This document shows, piece after piece, positions 1 to 9,416 of a DNA stretch of 64,000 bases. Where the stretch lies: contig JBHGNT010000014.1 of assembly GCA_043228905.1 (NCBI GenBank), positions 19,468,001 to 19,532,000 on the forward strand. Direction: 5' to 3'. Source of the DNA: Azolla caroliniana. Taxonomy: Eukaryota > Polypodiophyta. A program made the position numbers and the translations under genes. Every line of letters starts with the position of its first letter. The first letter of the stretch is position 1. The notes beneath the pieces were generated by a model. It did not search any database. It worked only from the letters and a program-made list of their open reading frames with translations, and had not been told where the DNA came from.

Positions 1-925
1 ACAACGGTCCTCGTCGTTGAGTCATATCGATCTCCATGGGTGCAGGACTATCCATTGGGACTGGACTACGTGTTTGCCTTGGAGATGGAGCAGGGCTATA
101 CATTTGCCTTGGGGATGATTGTGCCGTTACTGATGCATAAGTTGGTGTGAATCTTGAACTTGTTATTTGTTGTTGTCGCTCACATCGACGCTCAAAAAGG
201 CGATTATCACACCGTATTGCTCGACTAATAGCTTTTGTAAGTGACCTTGGATCCTTGGGGAAGGTAAGAAGTAAGTCTTTGACATCACTATGAAGGCCTG
301 AACGGAATTGCTCCATTAGGGCTTGTTCATCCCAAGGAATATCGCTTGCGATGAGACGGAAATTGGCAGCATATGTCGAAGTTGGTTGATCACCTTGATG
401 AAGTGTACGAATCTTGTTGATAGCTGTTCTCGCCCCATCAATATCTCCGAAACAAGCCTTAAATTCCTTGATAAATTCCTCGAAATTATTCAATAGAGGA
501 GAATTGGTCTCTAGCAATGGAGCAAACCACGACAACGTTATGTCAGTCAATAAGGTGCCCACTAGCCCGACTCGTGATGCATCTATTGGATAACGCACGG
601 GATGCATTTGAATCACCAACCGTACTTGATTCAAGAAACCTCGGAAATGCACCCTCGACCCATCAAATTTAGCTGGGAGGTTAATTTTGGGCTCCTTGAT
701 AAGTCCCTGACCTTCAACCCTTTGTTGTTGTAACACTACGATTGTCGACTCTAACTGTTGCACTCGTCGTGTGAACTCCTCTTGTTGTTGTTGCTTCTCT
801 ATAGTAACCTTTTGTAGATCCCCAAGTAGACGTTGATTCTCTACTTCAAGAGATGCGAACTTGGATTTAAGTTTCTCCATTTCTGCAACAAGGGTGAGAT
901 ATTCTTCTGAGTTAATGGCAGCCAT
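1..925 (-). CDS. Ty3/gypsy (chromovirus-like) retrotransposon gag, partial
   Basis: An open frame starts at the ATG at 925-923 on the minus strand and stays open for 308 codons to the window edge, so the rest of gag-pol lies outside. The first ~75 residues are hydrophilic and coiled-coil-like (many Glu, Gln, Leu). A Ty3-type gag core follows: a KFDG-like motif, then LSWFAPLLE, an FEEFIKEFKACFGD segment, and a CDNRLFERR end. This order matches the retrotransposon gag domain of sushi/chromovirus-type elements. Gag would form the cytoplasmic particle that packages element RNA. An LTR lies just upstream (1022-1461), separated by a leader with a long AG microsatellite. The uninterrupted frame suggests a fairly young copy. 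Family assignment is from motif recognition; the pol part is not visible. Confidence 0.8.
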   Translation of the reverse strand, partial: MAAINSEEYLTLVAEMEKLKSKFASLEVENQRLLGDLQKVTIEKQQQQEEFTRRVQQLESTIVVLQQQRVEGQGLIKEPKINLPAKFDGSRVHFRGFLNQVRLVIQMHPVRYPIDASRVGLVGTLLTDITLSWFAPLLETNSPLLNNFEEFIKEFKACFGDIDGARTAINKIRTLHQGDQPTSTYAANFRLIASDIPWDEQALMEQFRSGLHSDVKDLLLTFPKDPRSLTKAISRAIRCDNRLFERRCERQQQITSSRFTPTYASVTAQSSPRQMYSPAPSPRQTRSPVPMDSPAPMEIDMTQRRGPL

Positions 926-950
926 GGTTTCAGGATGGTTACAAAGGAGG

Positions 951-953
<3 letters not shown>

Positions 954-1009
<56 letters not shown>
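954..1009. repeat. (AG)n microsatellite in retroelement leader
   Basis: About 27 AG dinucleotides lie between the LTR and the gag start codon, so the transcript leader (minus strand) would carry a pyrimidine-rich CT tract. Confidence 0.9.
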
Positions 1010-1012
<3 letters not shown>

Positions 1013-1021
1013 GAATCAAAC

Positions 1022-1461
1022 TGTCAGAACCAAGGATAAAAGATAGAGTGATGGAAGAAAGATATTAGAGAACACGAGAAGAAAGGAACGAAATACTAAG
1101 AGAAGAATGGATGTATAAGATAGAGAAAGAAAGAGAATGGATACAAGATATGTAATGAGAGCTAAAGACTGGTGTTGATTCGAATTGATTTGAGAATACA
1201 TGTATGCCCTTATTTATAGGTTCCTATAGAATAACTTAGAGATTTCTAGAATGTTCTAGAATGTTCTAGACCTAGAATGCTCTATGACATTCTAGAACAT
1301 TCTAGAATAATCTAGAGTTTTTACAATAATCAATGTAATACAAGTAGCTTTTATTGTTTCATATAACAATAAGCTATCTTAATGGTTGAGGTTTTCAAGT
1401 ATGGATTACAAGGTTCGAGGTTCAAGTTTGGTGACGCCATAATGGTCATGTGTTCATGACA
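1022..1461 (-). mobile_element. LTR (5' LTR of the gag-bearing element), heat-shock-element family
   Basis: Read on the minus strand this 440-bp segment begins TGTCATGAAC and ends GGTTCTGACA, a TG...CA structure with imperfect inverted ends. It holds a TATA box (1211-1218), upstream heat-shock elements (1244-1307), and a CAACACCAGTC motif just after the TATA. The same order recurs in the solo LTRs at 2274-2615 and 15261-15758. The gag ORF follows in the same orientation. No standard initiator-tRNA primer-binding site is evident next to the LTR end, so that boundary is less certain. Confidence 0.7.
1244..1307 (-). promoter_or_regulatory. Heat-shock elements plus TATA in LTR
   Basis: Alternating TTC and GAA triplets recur every 5 bp: TTC at 1244, 1254 and 1264 with GAA at 1249 and 1259, then TTC at 1290 and 1300 with GAA at 1295 and 1305. 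This is the canonical nTTCnnGAAn arrangement bound by heat-shock factor trimers. The minus-strand TATA box (1211-1218) lies about 26 bp downstream in transcription order. Heat inducibility is inferred. Confidence 0.75.
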
Positions 1462-2268
1462 CTATACGTATTTAAACGTTAAATACAGGTACGTAAACAA
1501 CCATGCTCCACACACCCCTTCAAGCTCAAAGATGTTGTATTTTCCAGTGGCCAACGAGCTTGGATTGCATCTACTCGTTTTTCCACTTGTCCTCAACCTC
1601 TATGACTTAAGAAATGATCATAGACCAATGGATGTAAAAAATGGCCCAAGCTTGCCCACATCAAGTGCTTTCTTAAAGACATGATTCGTTTTTCGATCAA
1701 TTCAAACATGTTGGAGATTGGTGTCCCAAAGTGTGATCCTCTCTTTGGGTGTCGTGATAGTTGACCTCAATATCGTTCATTTGCTAATGGAACACCCAAT
1801 TCCTCACCTATTGTATGATGTTGAGATTGCTATAAAATAGTTGAACCAAGTTGCCAATTTGAATGTTAATTAAGTCCATCAAGAGTGCCTGCAACTTCAT
1901 TGGTAGCGACAATTGCTCCCCAACTTTGCCTTTGTGCTCAATAAGGCGAATATATGTTTCTTTTTACTACACTGAAGTATTTGTTTTCCCAAAAAACACT
2001 ACTTCGCATTAGTTAGCAAATAGAATACAACAGAGTTTACCCGAATCCACAATGGGATCAACATATATACAACTCGGAGGAACAACTCCAAAACTATCAA
2101 ACAAAAATAACAAAAACTCACACGACCCTTAAATCCAACAGAACTGAATAACTCTTTTATAACAAAGTTATCCAGGTAACATGACTATACTAACCCACTT
2201 GTGCTTTAGCTATACATACATAATTACAACCCATGTACAATATTGGGAGCCATCGGCGGAAACAACCA
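1462..2268. other. Gene-free stretch
   Basis: AT-rich sequence with no open frame or RNA gene that I can support. It is probably old transposon debris. Confidence 0.4.
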
Positions 2269-2273
2269 CCTAG

Positions 2274-2615
2274 TGTCAAGACTCATGAGTAGGAGAGAGA
2301 GAGAGAGAGAGAAGACAAGAAATGGAAATAAGATTATATTATGAGGAAACAAGGTTACAAAGAGTAGGCTAAGGGCTAAAGACTGGTGTTGAACCGAACA
2401 TCAAGTTGTGATGAATGAATAAACACCTATTTATAGGTCCTTATGGAGTATTCTAGAATGTTCTAGAATACTCTAAATATCTTGTAATAATTAATTAATA
2501 TATTTATTATACCTATACATCATATGTGTTATTATAATGGTCAAAGGTCTAACATATTGACCAAAACGTCATGGGCTCGAATCCTTGTAAGACCAAAATG
2601 CATGTCTTCATGATA
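2274..2615 (-). mobile_element. Solo LTR, heat-shock-element family, with TSD
   Basis: The 342-bp element is flanked by a perfect 5-bp target-site duplication CCTAG (2269-2273 and 2616-2620). On the minus strand it ends in CTTGACA and begins TATCATGAAG, so the 5' TG has mutated to TA. It contains a perfect four-unit heat-shock element (TTC 2451, GAA 2456, TTC 2461, GAA 2466), a TATA box near 2430, and the CAACACCAGTCTTTAG motif shared with the LTR at 1022-1461. No internal domain remains, so it arose by LTR-LTR recombination. Confidence 0.85.
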
Positions 2616-2799
2616 CCTAGGCACCTTATAATTCCACTTAGGCTTTGACAAAAATTTGACCATCATGGGAGAACCACCCCATTTCAGCAAGAACTTCTTT
2701 GATCTTGCCCTTTTTCCTTCATTTGATTCCCCCCCTGAATCGAGTCATACTGTCCGCGCAACCAAGCCACAAAGCTCAAACCAGATATTTAACATCACC

Positions 2800-2935
2800 A
2801 AAGTATTTATTTAAGCCGATGGTTAAATTTTAGAAAATTGGCTCATTACCGAAAGGTACATCTTTTCTGTATAGCCTTAGGGCATTTCTTAATACTAATG
2901 TAGTATCTTCTTTTGGGAAAAAAATAAAAATATAT
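2800..2935. repeat. Dispersed repeat shared with 8880-9016
   Basis: A segment with a GGTACATCTTTT core, then TAGCCTTA and TTTCTTAATACTAATGTAG, recurs at about 8880-9016 behind an L1-type LINE relic. It is probably the LINE 3' end. Confidence 0.6.
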
Positions 2936-3099
2936 ATATTTGTGTTACAACATGTATCAACATGTGAATTGTCAATGCATCTAAGATAGTTGGAGGTATG
3001 TCATAAATTCATTAAAGAAGTATTCTCTATTATCTTATGACTATACACATTGTATCTTGCGGTTGGTTTCTTTCTCTACAAGACTTTTGAAGTTGCAAA

Positions 3100-3592
3100 T
3101 AACAATCGACAACGGTTCGGTTTGAATCGAACTGAACTGCGAAACCACGGCTTAACGGATTAAATGGTTCAACTCAAGTTCAACTTTTTTTAAATGGTTT
3201 GGTTCCATTTTATCGGTTTGAAACTGTGGTTTAACAGTTTGATGGTTTTTAAATTTTTAATATTTTTTCAAAATTTAATTTAATTATTATTTAAAAACCA
3301 TTTCATTTTTAAGCCTAATTCTCACATGTTAGGGAAAATCTTTAAAATTTTGGAAAATTATAATTTAAAATAATGAAATTTTTTAAATTTTGAATTTTGA
3401 CCTAAGTTGAAAACTGAAACTGAACCATGAAACCGCAGTATTAGTGGTTTAATGGTTTGGATTTGACTTGACACTTCGGTTTAAATGATTTCAATTTAAC
3501 GGTTTCATGGTTCGGTTCAGTTTTTGAAATTTTTAAACGGTTCGATTTGGACACTCTCGAACCAAACTGAATTGAACCATTGCCGATTGCTA
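3100..3592. mobile_element. hAT-like MITE with 8-bp TSD
   Basis: The 493-bp element is flanked by a perfect 8-bp duplication GTTGCAAA (3092-3099 and 3593-3600). Its termini are imperfect inverted repeats: left TAACAATCGACAACGGTTC, right (reverse complement) TAGCAATCGGCAATGGTTC. The interior is AT-rich and rich in GGTTT/AAACC palindromic segments, with no coding capacity. The 8-bp TSD and TA-initial terminal repeats fit a non-autonomous hAT element. Confidence 0.8.
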
Positions 3593-3702
3593 GTTGCAAA
3601 GTGAGTACGAACTTCCCCCTTCACATGCATTGGATCTAGTGGATCTATGTGTACCGAAAAAACAATCATTTATGAAGGTGATATAGCAAGTTTTTGCAAG
3701 AT

Positions 3703-3843
3703 TTAACAAGTGGCACCGGTTTGGTTTGGTTTGAGAGTGTCAAAATTGAAGAAGTTTGAAACAGAACTATTTAAACCGTTAAGTTGTTTAAGCCACGGTT
3801 TCATGGTTTAGTTCGGTTCAAACTGAACCGTTGCCGACTATTA
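3703..3843. mobile_element. Short relative of the same hAT-like MITE
   Basis: A 141-bp element carries the same CGGTTTGG / GAACCGTTGCCGACT terminal sequences as its neighbour. It is flanked by an 8-bp duplication TGCAAGAT (3695-3702 and 3844-3851). It is a separate insertion, not a fragment of the first element. Confidence 0.65.
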
Positions 3844-3945
3844 TGCAAGATCCCAATTTTTTAAGTGGATTAGTATGTACATCTAAAAGATCAATGATCA
3901 CACTCCTTTAAATGGATGGCGACATTGCTTGCCAATCTGGCATGC

Positions 3946-3948
<3 letters not shown>

Positions 3949-3994
<46 letters not shown>
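3949..3994. repeat. (CA)n microsatellite
   Basis: About 23 CA units in intergenic DNA. The frames that run through it are artefacts of the repeat. Confidence 0.9.
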
Positions 3995-3997
<3 letters not shown>

Positions 3998-4129
3998 GTT
4001 CATTTCTCCTCTGAACTTTGGTAGTGCAATAACGATTCCTTTTTATTGCATCAACCATAACTTGCATAGATTGATGTGGCCAATTAATTTGTGCCACAAT
4101 ATTCTATGTTGCTCGTACTCTTTTGACCT

Positions 4130-5160
4130 TTGATGAACATCATGTATTTTTACCATGTTGTTATCAAGGATAAACATCCAAACATCCACCCTTCTCTTCT
4201 TTCACGTATGGCCAATCACTATTTTTCCTTGATGTGTTTGATACCTCCCCATTGATTGAATTGGTAATTGAATATTTGTTCCATAATTTTTCCAAGGACA
4301 CTAGATTTTTTCCACAATCATGCAACATATTCTACTTGCACTTCCAATGTTTGTCTTTTTTGTTGAATGAATCATTTTTAATGTGTCCAATCATATGTGT
4401 AGTGTCGTGTCGTCACATGTCTCAATGGAGCCATATGTTTGTAGGTCACAAAACCATTCACCATGAATCATCTTGCAATCCAATTAGCTAAGTCCACAAA
4501 ATGTGTGCCATCAAACTTGCTAGTGTCCTCAACGTAGAGTTGGCCTTGTGCCTCAATATGAACATGCCATCATAATCGTCATAATGACAGTCGGCAACAT
4601 AATTAGTGATTTCCTTATTGTTGTTAACATCACTTTTATTCTTATGAAAATCTACCTCAATTTGGTTGAGCTTACCATAATACCAACATTCCAATTTGTT
4701 TTTGTGGTTTGGTAAACAAAACTACCCATTCTTTTAAGGTTTCCTCTTGCCAAGTGAACCCCATGAGACCCAACCAAGATGTAGGCTACCCATGCCGTCC
4801 AATGAAAAAACCGGGATGAACTCAAATGCCATGAATGGGATGCACTTGAAAAAACACAAAGCATTGATTCAACGTTTGCGCAACAAACCATGCACAGTCA
4901 AGCACACACTGAAGACAAAGCAAAGGACAACTCCTTTCCTCGACCTTCAAGGCAAAATCCTGAATGGCATAGCCTGCTCAAGCAAACCAAAAATGCGATG
5001 AATGAATGCTTGCGCAAAAGTTTTTCAACTTGTGCGCCATTCACCGATTCTTGGAACACTTCGATTTTCAAATGCTCAACCATTCCATATGAGCAATTAT
5101 CCCACATGACAATGACATCCCAAGGGCACCCACTATGCTACATTTTCAAAATGAGTGGTT
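4130..5160 (-). pseudogene. Decayed unrecognised coding sequence
   Basis: On the minus strand, coding-like stretches in different frames follow each other: about 5107-4898, 4891-4652 and 4694-4488. They contain Trp- and His-rich protein-like text such as FHWTAWVAYILVG and CSYGMVEHLKIEVF. The frame changes imply shifts and stops. A dead transposon or retroelement protein is likely, but I do not recognise the family. Confidence 0.3.
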
Positions 5161-5189
5161 TGCCATGGTTCGGCACTACCAAGTGCAAA

Positions 5190-5880
5190 TCTCTCTCCTT
5201 GTTGGTGCACAACCTCTTCACACCATCTAGAATGTTGATAATAATATATTGTCTTTATTTTCACTTTGTTTATTTAGGTGGGAGAGGTTGTAAAGCGATA
5301 GAGGGTAAGAAGTAGATTAATATTAATCACATATTAGTAAGACAAGGGCTAATCTCTCTCCTTGTCGGTGTGCAATCTCTCCACACCATCTAGAATGTTG
5401 ATAATTCAATGTTGTCTTTATTTTCATTTTGCTTATTTAGTCAGGGAGGTTGTAAAGCAATAGACGATAAGTCATAGATGAACATTAATCACATAGCATA
5501 AACATACCTTGAAATTGTAAGGTACTTGACACGGCCTTATATATATAATTGCGCACCAAGTGTGAAGCGGCCACATTCATATTTAAAGCTATAAAAGATG
5601 CTTTGTAGTGTTGGCTACACTCATCCACATTAATTAAAACATTAAGGATACTATTCTTATCTCCCTAATTATAATTAAGTGCTAAGAGAGATTAACTACA
5701 ATGATTAGTAAGTTGAGTGTTAATCTCTCTTCTGCTTGGTGCGCAACCTCTTCGCACCATCTGAAACGTTAAAAATAAGATATTGTCTTTATTAATACTT
5801 TGTTTATTAATGTGTACAAGACTATAAAGAGGTAGAGGGTGAGACAGAGATTTATATAATCACACAGTTCATGATCGCAC
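5190..5880. repeat. Three imperfect ~160-bp repeats
   Basis: Copies at about 5190-5340, 5345-5510 and 5720-5880 each hold a segment on the pattern AATCTCTC...GGTG.GCAACCTCTTC.CACCATCT, then an ATTGTCTTTATT block, then a TGTAAAG.GATAGAGG block. The first two are adjacent with a period of about 160 bp. The third lies after a spacer. Confidence 0.7.
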
Positions 5881-6512
5881 CACGTTGCATGACTCAAGAA
5901 CCTCACTCTGGTCCCCGAATCATGGTTGAGGGGAGAGTCCTATCTTAGAGAATTCAGTGTCATTGAATCAAGTTTTGTCAATGGAGCTAACACAATTCAT
6001 ACCCTTTGAGTGTTGCATTTCCAAATGTCACTATCAAGTTCCAAGGGGTCTCCTTCCATACACGGGGCTAACCAAGGGATTGGGAGATGTTAATCACCAA
6101 TGGCGAAAACACATCATACATCAACACATAAAAACACATACCTTCCATTCCATGCAACCATTGAATTCTGGAAGGCTTCTAAGTTAATCCAAATTAATAC
6201 GACGTACCTAATCATTGATTAACCCAAAGTACACCAAAGACAAATACACCAAAGAGAGAGATTAATCCAAGTACACCAAAGACAATTATGTATAACAACT
6301 AAACCACTAGATTAGGGAGGATTAGGAAATGTTGATCTATTTCAACAATCTAAAGTTTTGCTTGCGAAATTGGTAATTCGAGGATTGTTACCAGGATCAG
6401 AACCATGAGAACATTTATAGTTATATGAATTGCAAAAGTTTTGTCCCAAAACTAATGGAGATTGGAGGCCCAATTTTCGATGGAGGTTTATGGAAGACAA
6501 CAAGTAGGCTAT

Positions 6513-6750
6513 TTCCACAAAATGGGAAGACAAATTTGCTCGGTCTGTTCTTAATTCACGGAAAGATGTCTCTCTTGATTTAGTTAAGAGATTTCAAAAA
6601 AAAGAAGCCAAATTATGTAGACAACCCTTGATTTGGAATTCGTATTTTACTGAATATAGGGAATGTATGTTGGGAAGGCATAGTCAATGTGCATAGGCAA
6701 AATTAGATCACAGGCCAACACAATCTATAGGTGCGTTGTCGTGTGGGAAT
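6513..6750 (+). pseudogene. Relic of an unrecognised coding sequence
   Basis: A frame starting near 6523 reads about 56 sense codons with protein-like composition, including KKEAKLCRQPLIWNS and YRECMLGRHSQC. It hits one TAG (in CA-TAG-AKLD) and continues as KLDHRPTQS. The single stop in an otherwise coherent frame suggests a recently broken exon or transposon fragment. I do not recognise the family. Confidence 0.35.
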
Positions 6751-7263
6751 GTCACACGTGCCAAACATCGTGATGTGCGTGTCACACACACACGGACAAG
6801 CACCCGGCCTCTATCCGCTAGTGGATATGGAGGAGATGAATTAGCCGTTTAGGTTTATTGTCGGGTTGTTCTTTGCTGTTGAAGGTGCACCCGAACTAGA
6901 CTCAGTGGTGCGGTGGATTGATGTGGAGGTGGCGGTAATGTGGTGGTGCGCAACATTTTAACGGGCAACAACAACGGTGAAACGGTCTTTGCCAATGCTA
7001 TTTCCTTCTTGACGAGAATTTCAGAGATAAAGTGAATGACCACACGAAATGAAATTGTAGTAGCCGAAGTGACGCACTAATGTGGTTGAGAGAGAGAGAG
7101 AGAGAGAGAAATTCTAATTCCGGGTTTGAACCCTTAACTTCAATGTTGAGAAACAAGACATGTCACCAATAAGATAAGTAGATTTTTTCTCATTAATATC
7201 TTGATTTAAGACATAGCTTGATTCCCCCCATTTCTTTTTCTTCCTTTCTTTTATAGATGCCCC

Positions 7264-7365
7264 CATGCATATGATGCATGTGAGGGTACAAGACATGCAT
7301 ACAATCCATGGAATGCATGCGATGCATGATTGCCATTTGGCTCTCATGCATTACATCTGATGCAT
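7264..7365. other. Cluster of seven ATGCAT (RY-like) hexamers
   Basis: Seven copies of the palindrome ATGCAT, mostly as CATGCAT or GCATGC, lie within about 100 bp. RY motifs are binding sites for B3-domain factors. No gene start lies nearby, so a regulatory role is speculative. Confidence 0.4.
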
Positions 7366-7859
7366 GATGACCATGTCACTCATTCAAGCTCTCATGTATA
7401 AGCATTTTACATGTGAAAAGTACGATGATGAAAGTATAACTTAAAGAAACAGCTTAGCCTAATGGTAAGTCAATTGTGTCCTAACTTGGAGGTGCAACGT
7501 TCAAACCTCACTTGCACCCCTTGGTATGCATGAAAATGCTACTAGACCTTAGGGGTTCTCATTTCATTCATATTTACAACATGCTAACGTATAAGTGTAA
7601 CCATCGCCCCTCTCATTTGTGTGCACATTGCACCTTCTCGATTTTCTCCATTCCACGCAATTTTCACACTGTTGCCGAAAATCTTAACGACAACGTGGAC
7701 AACATTCTTGTCTACACTTATAGAGTAAAGAATGATAATGCTTAATAATATACGGGGCCAACTGCCAAAACACAACATATTCCACAATACAAGCCACCCC
7801 TTTCTAATATTTAGAGATGCAATTTGGATCTTTTACATATGATGGGTTTATTTACTCCG

Positions 7860-8880
7860 TTGGATGTTTTGATTGGAGTAAAAGCCCTTATTAGGGAAGA
7901 ACCTTGTATGACCTTTGATGTACGAGATGATGGTAGGTTAACTTTCACATACGGAAATTAATTTGTTTATTTTTTGTTTGCATAAAGAAGTGACGGTGCT
8001 CGCAAATGATGAACCAAATTGGGTCTTAGATCTGGATCCACAAAAGGTGAATTCCTTTTCTAGGATTTGGATTATGGAAAGGAGAACAATATTGGAAGGC
8101 ATGGATTCAAGATTAGATAAAACATGTGCCTTTTTTTCAATATTCTGTGAAGATTGGTAGGAAAATATTAGGTGCTAGATCATGGAAAGAACCAATCACA
8201 ACTATTTTTTGGAGACAGAATGGACTTTCTCCACAACATCTCAAACAATTTTGGAAATGGTTGTGGGGCATAAAAATGAGTAGGAAAATTGTTTGTTTTT
8301 GTTGGTTGTTGGTTCATAGAATTATACCAGTTAATGGTTGGCAAAAGGGGAATGTAGACAATATGATCTAAAAGAGATTGTTATGCATTGTTTGTGGAGT
8401 TGTGACTTTGTGATTAAAATATGGAAAAGAATCATAACACTGTTAATACCAATATATCCCCGAGCAGTGTATACATGGGGTGCGGTATTATTGGCGGTGG
8501 TACAAGATTAACCAATGGTATATGAATAAGAGGATGTTGCAGATGCTATTGCTATGAGACATGGTTTGATGCAAAAAACATTGATATATTTGAATCTACA
8601 AAGAGAGACTAATAAACCTAAAAATATGGCAATTGGTAAGTAGTATCACAATCTGGTATATTTGGAGGGCTCGATGTTTGAAGGTATCACAATTTGGTGA
8701 TTGAAAGACCTGACCAAATAATTTTTGAGATTTGGACAGAGATTGTGCATAATTTTAGAAGTTATTTAGATAACATAAAAGGTAATACACAACAGACAAA
8801 GCTCAAATGATTGGAGTTTCATGTGGACAAAGGCATATTTTATAGACGGATTTCTGATAAGGTGTAGTGGTTTTACTCTA
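7860..8880 (+). pseudogene. L1-type LINE 3' relic (zf-RVT region)
   Basis: Shifting frames encode pieces of the C-terminal region of plant L1 LINE ORF2. Near 8126-8370 the text reads FFQYSVKIGRKIL and then WGIKMSRKIVCFCWLLVHR, which resembles the zf-RVT domain downstream of reverse transcriptase. Near 8450-8510 a PRAVYTWGAVL-like piece matches the minus-strand relic at 14.0 kb (KQVYTWG). Stops and frameshifts throughout show it is dead. Confidence 0.65.
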
Positions 8881-9016
8881 CACTAAAGTATTTATATTAA
8901 ACTGAGGATTAGAATTTAGAAAAGGGGTTCATTACAAAAAGGTACATCTTTTATGATAGCCTTAAGGCGTTTCTTAATACTAATGTAGAATATTTTTTTG
9001 GGAAAAAAAGCATGTA
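8880..9016 (+). repeat. LINE 3'-end repeat, second copy at 2800-2935
   Basis: It shares the GGTACATCTTTT and TTTCTTAATACTAATGTAG segments with 2800-2935. A solo LTR at 9017 interrupts it. Confidence 0.6.
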
Positions 9017-9411
9017 TGTTACGGGCATAACCATAATTTATCCCGTGGTAAGTTGTAGTGTAGATTCTATACACGAGGAATTGAGACAACCCATAAGGGC
9101 CAAGGGTGAACTTGCCTAGGGCCTTAGGTCTGGCTATAAATATGAGGCCCAACTACCCTTAGTAGGGACATCATTCGACTATGTTGAGACTCTGATCTTG
9201 TGGTTATTAAACTCTTGTAGCGAGTGCGCCGGTACCAGGTATGACTCGATGCCAAGGTGGTGGTACGGGACGCCGATCGAGGCTCAAGTCCTTCTCAATC
9301 CGTTTGACTGAGGGTGGTCGGGTGTATCGGCACCCTTCTTTCTCTCTCTTCCTCTATCCACTTATCTCTTATTTCCTTATTTCATGCTTACATTAGGATT
9401 AACCTCTAACA
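9017..9411 (+). mobile_element. Solo LTR with TSD
   Basis: The 395-bp element begins TGTTACGGGC and ends CCTCTAACA (TGTTA...TAACA inverted ends). It is flanked by a perfect 5-bp duplication ATGTA (9012-9016 and 9412-9416). A TATA-like CTATAAATATGAGG near 9134 supports plus orientation. It inserted into the 3' end of an older LINE relic. Confidence 0.85.
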
Positions 9412-9416
9412 ATGTA

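Noticed and set aside
861-1046. Plus-strand ORF with a poly-Arg/Glu run
   Set aside because: It is translation of the AG microsatellite and the antisense of the gag start.
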